Source: Christensenella sp.
Lineage (GTDB): Bacteria > Bacillota > Clostridia > Christensenellales > Maliibacteriaceae
Length of the DNA stretch: 6,771 bases
Direction of reading: 5' to 3'
Assembly: GCA_019420085.1 (NCBI GenBank)
Contig: JAHZHV010000177.1
Span: forward strand, 1-6,771
Positions 6,242-6,771 of the stretch are shown here, one piece after another. The notes below the pieces were generated by a model that was not told the origin of the DNA, made no database searches, and worked only from the letters and a program-made list of their open reading frames with translations. Each line of letters opens with the position of its first letter. The first letter of the stretch is position 1. The position numbers were made by a program, and so were the translations under genes.

Positions 6242-6771
6242 TCATGGGCGCACAACACGTTTTCTGCCATACCGTAAGCCAATGATCAGCAAAAGACATG
6301 TCAGTGACAGAAGGCACACCCGCGCCCACAGTCCGATTCCGTTTCCATCGCCGGTCTGCGGCGCATTGGGATCGCCCGTCCAGTTGTTGACAAAAGATAC
6401 CTGCACCGTATCATTGCCGGCGATTGTACCCGTTTCCTCCGTGGCCGTCGTCACCCAGCCGTTGCGGTTGGCCTGTTTCTCCGTCACCGTGTAGGAAAGC
6501 CCCGCCGGAAGGTCCGTCGCCGTCCTGCTTTGACCGTCCTGCAGCGTAAAGCGAGCCACGCCGTGTTCAAACGAAAGTTCTCCATACGTTCCGTTGACCG
6601 CATCGGCGCCGTCGCCCTGTAACGTCAGCGTAAAATCCCATACAAAGTCTGACGCAAGCGTCGTACCCTCCACCGTCTTTGTTACCATCAGCACGCCGGT
6701 GGGCAGTTCTCTTGTGTTGACAAACGACGCCGTTGCCTGCCCTCCCGCGGGAATCGTACCCGTATCGCCGG
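6242..6771 (-). CDS. Sortase-anchored repeat surface protein, C-terminal part (partial)
   Basis: The reading frame stays open to the right edge (first whole codon 6767-6769), so the gene starts outside the window and only its last 175 residues are visible. The first visible stretch, DTGTIPAGGQATASFVNTR, is the end of one repeat. A complete module follows from VLMVTKTVEG (GTG at 6694) through GVARFTLQDGQ, ATDLPAGLSYTVTEKQ and VQVSFVNNW. This matches the DUF7601/streptococcal-pilin isopeptide (Cna-B-like) type. The Lys in VTK, Glu in TVTE and Asn in SFVN are candidates for an internal isopeptide bond. NAPQTGD (6347-6367) is a sorting signal of the xPxTG type, followed by a hydrophobic helix and the basic tail RYGRKRVVRP. 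The likely role is a wall-anchored adhesin or pilin-like protein. The GTG at 6694 is not the true start, because the repeat fold continues upstream of it. Confidence 0.87.
   Translation of the reverse strand, partial: GDTGTIPAGGQATASFVNTRELPTGVLMVTKTVEGTTLASDFVWDFTLTLQGDGADAVNGTYGELSFEHGVARFTLQDGQSRTATDLPAGLSYTVTEKQANRNGWVTTATEETGTIAGNDTVQVSFVNNWTGDPNAPQTGDGNGIGLWARVCLLSLTCLLLIIGLRYGRKRVVRP
6347..6367 (-). other. Sortase sorting signal (NAPQTGD)
   Basis: The heptad NAPQTGD precedes a hydrophobic stretch of about 20 residues and a basic tail, the three-part cell-wall sorting signal. Cleavage would be expected between Thr and Gly. The first motif position is Ala rather than the classical Leu, a variant seen in Bacillota surface proteins; which sortase uses it cannot be told from this window. 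Confidence 0.8.

Noticed and set aside
6123..6494. A 123-codon + strand frame opposite the surface-protein gene
   Set aside because: It passes through a strong terminator and is antisense to a protein with clear repeat and sorting motifs.

Overview
The window is GC-rich and reads as a chromosomal segment of a Gram-positive, high-GC member of the Clostridia (Bacillota). The supporting signs are strong purine Shine-Dalgarno sites, GTG starts, the secG-rnr gene pair, a PadR/DUF2812 regulator-membrane protein pair, and a surface protein ending in a sortase-type (PQTGD) anchor. The lineage is inferred; nothing here fixes the genus.

Layout, left to right. Positions 1-440 contain no credible gene. 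This stretch is markedly C/T-rich on the + strand and holds degenerate short repeats, including one 20-nt exact duplication 62 bp apart. It ends in a very good promoter (TTGACA, 17 bp, TATGCT) carrying two identical 19-bp palindromes. One lies between the -35 and -10 boxes and the other just after the expected start site. This promoter drives a two-gene operon (about 539-2205): a short PadR-family repressor and, overlapping it by ATGA, a DUF2812 protein with five predicted membrane segments and a large C-terminal domain. A long bidirectional terminator (2217-2250) separates the operon from the convergent rnr gene.

On the minus strand lie rnr (RNase R, 2269-4401) and, upstream of it, secG (4568-4816). 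secG has its own extended -10 promoter. A candidate terminator sits between the two genes, so rnr may be only partly co-transcribed with secG. The smpB gene that often follows rnr in Bacillota is not here.

Divergent from secG is a Gfo/Idh/MocA-family NAD(P)-dependent oxidoreductase (4982-6136), apparently a single-gene unit closed by a second symmetrical terminator (6151-6186). From the right edge a minus-strand gene (6242 to beyond 6771) enters the window. It encodes the C-terminal end of a multi-repeat, isopeptide-type (DUF7601/Cna-B-like) surface protein with a PQTGD sorting signal, a membrane helix and a basic tail.

Functionally the window joins housekeeping genes (protein export, RNA decay) with three separate accessory units: a self-regulated PadR/DUF2812 membrane module, a sugar/polyol-type dehydrogenase, and a wall-anchored adhesin or pilin-like protein. 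The least explained parts are the PadR/DUF2812 module with its twin operators and the C/T-rich repetitive stretch in front of it. I see no CRISPR array, tRNA, rRNA or insertion sequence.
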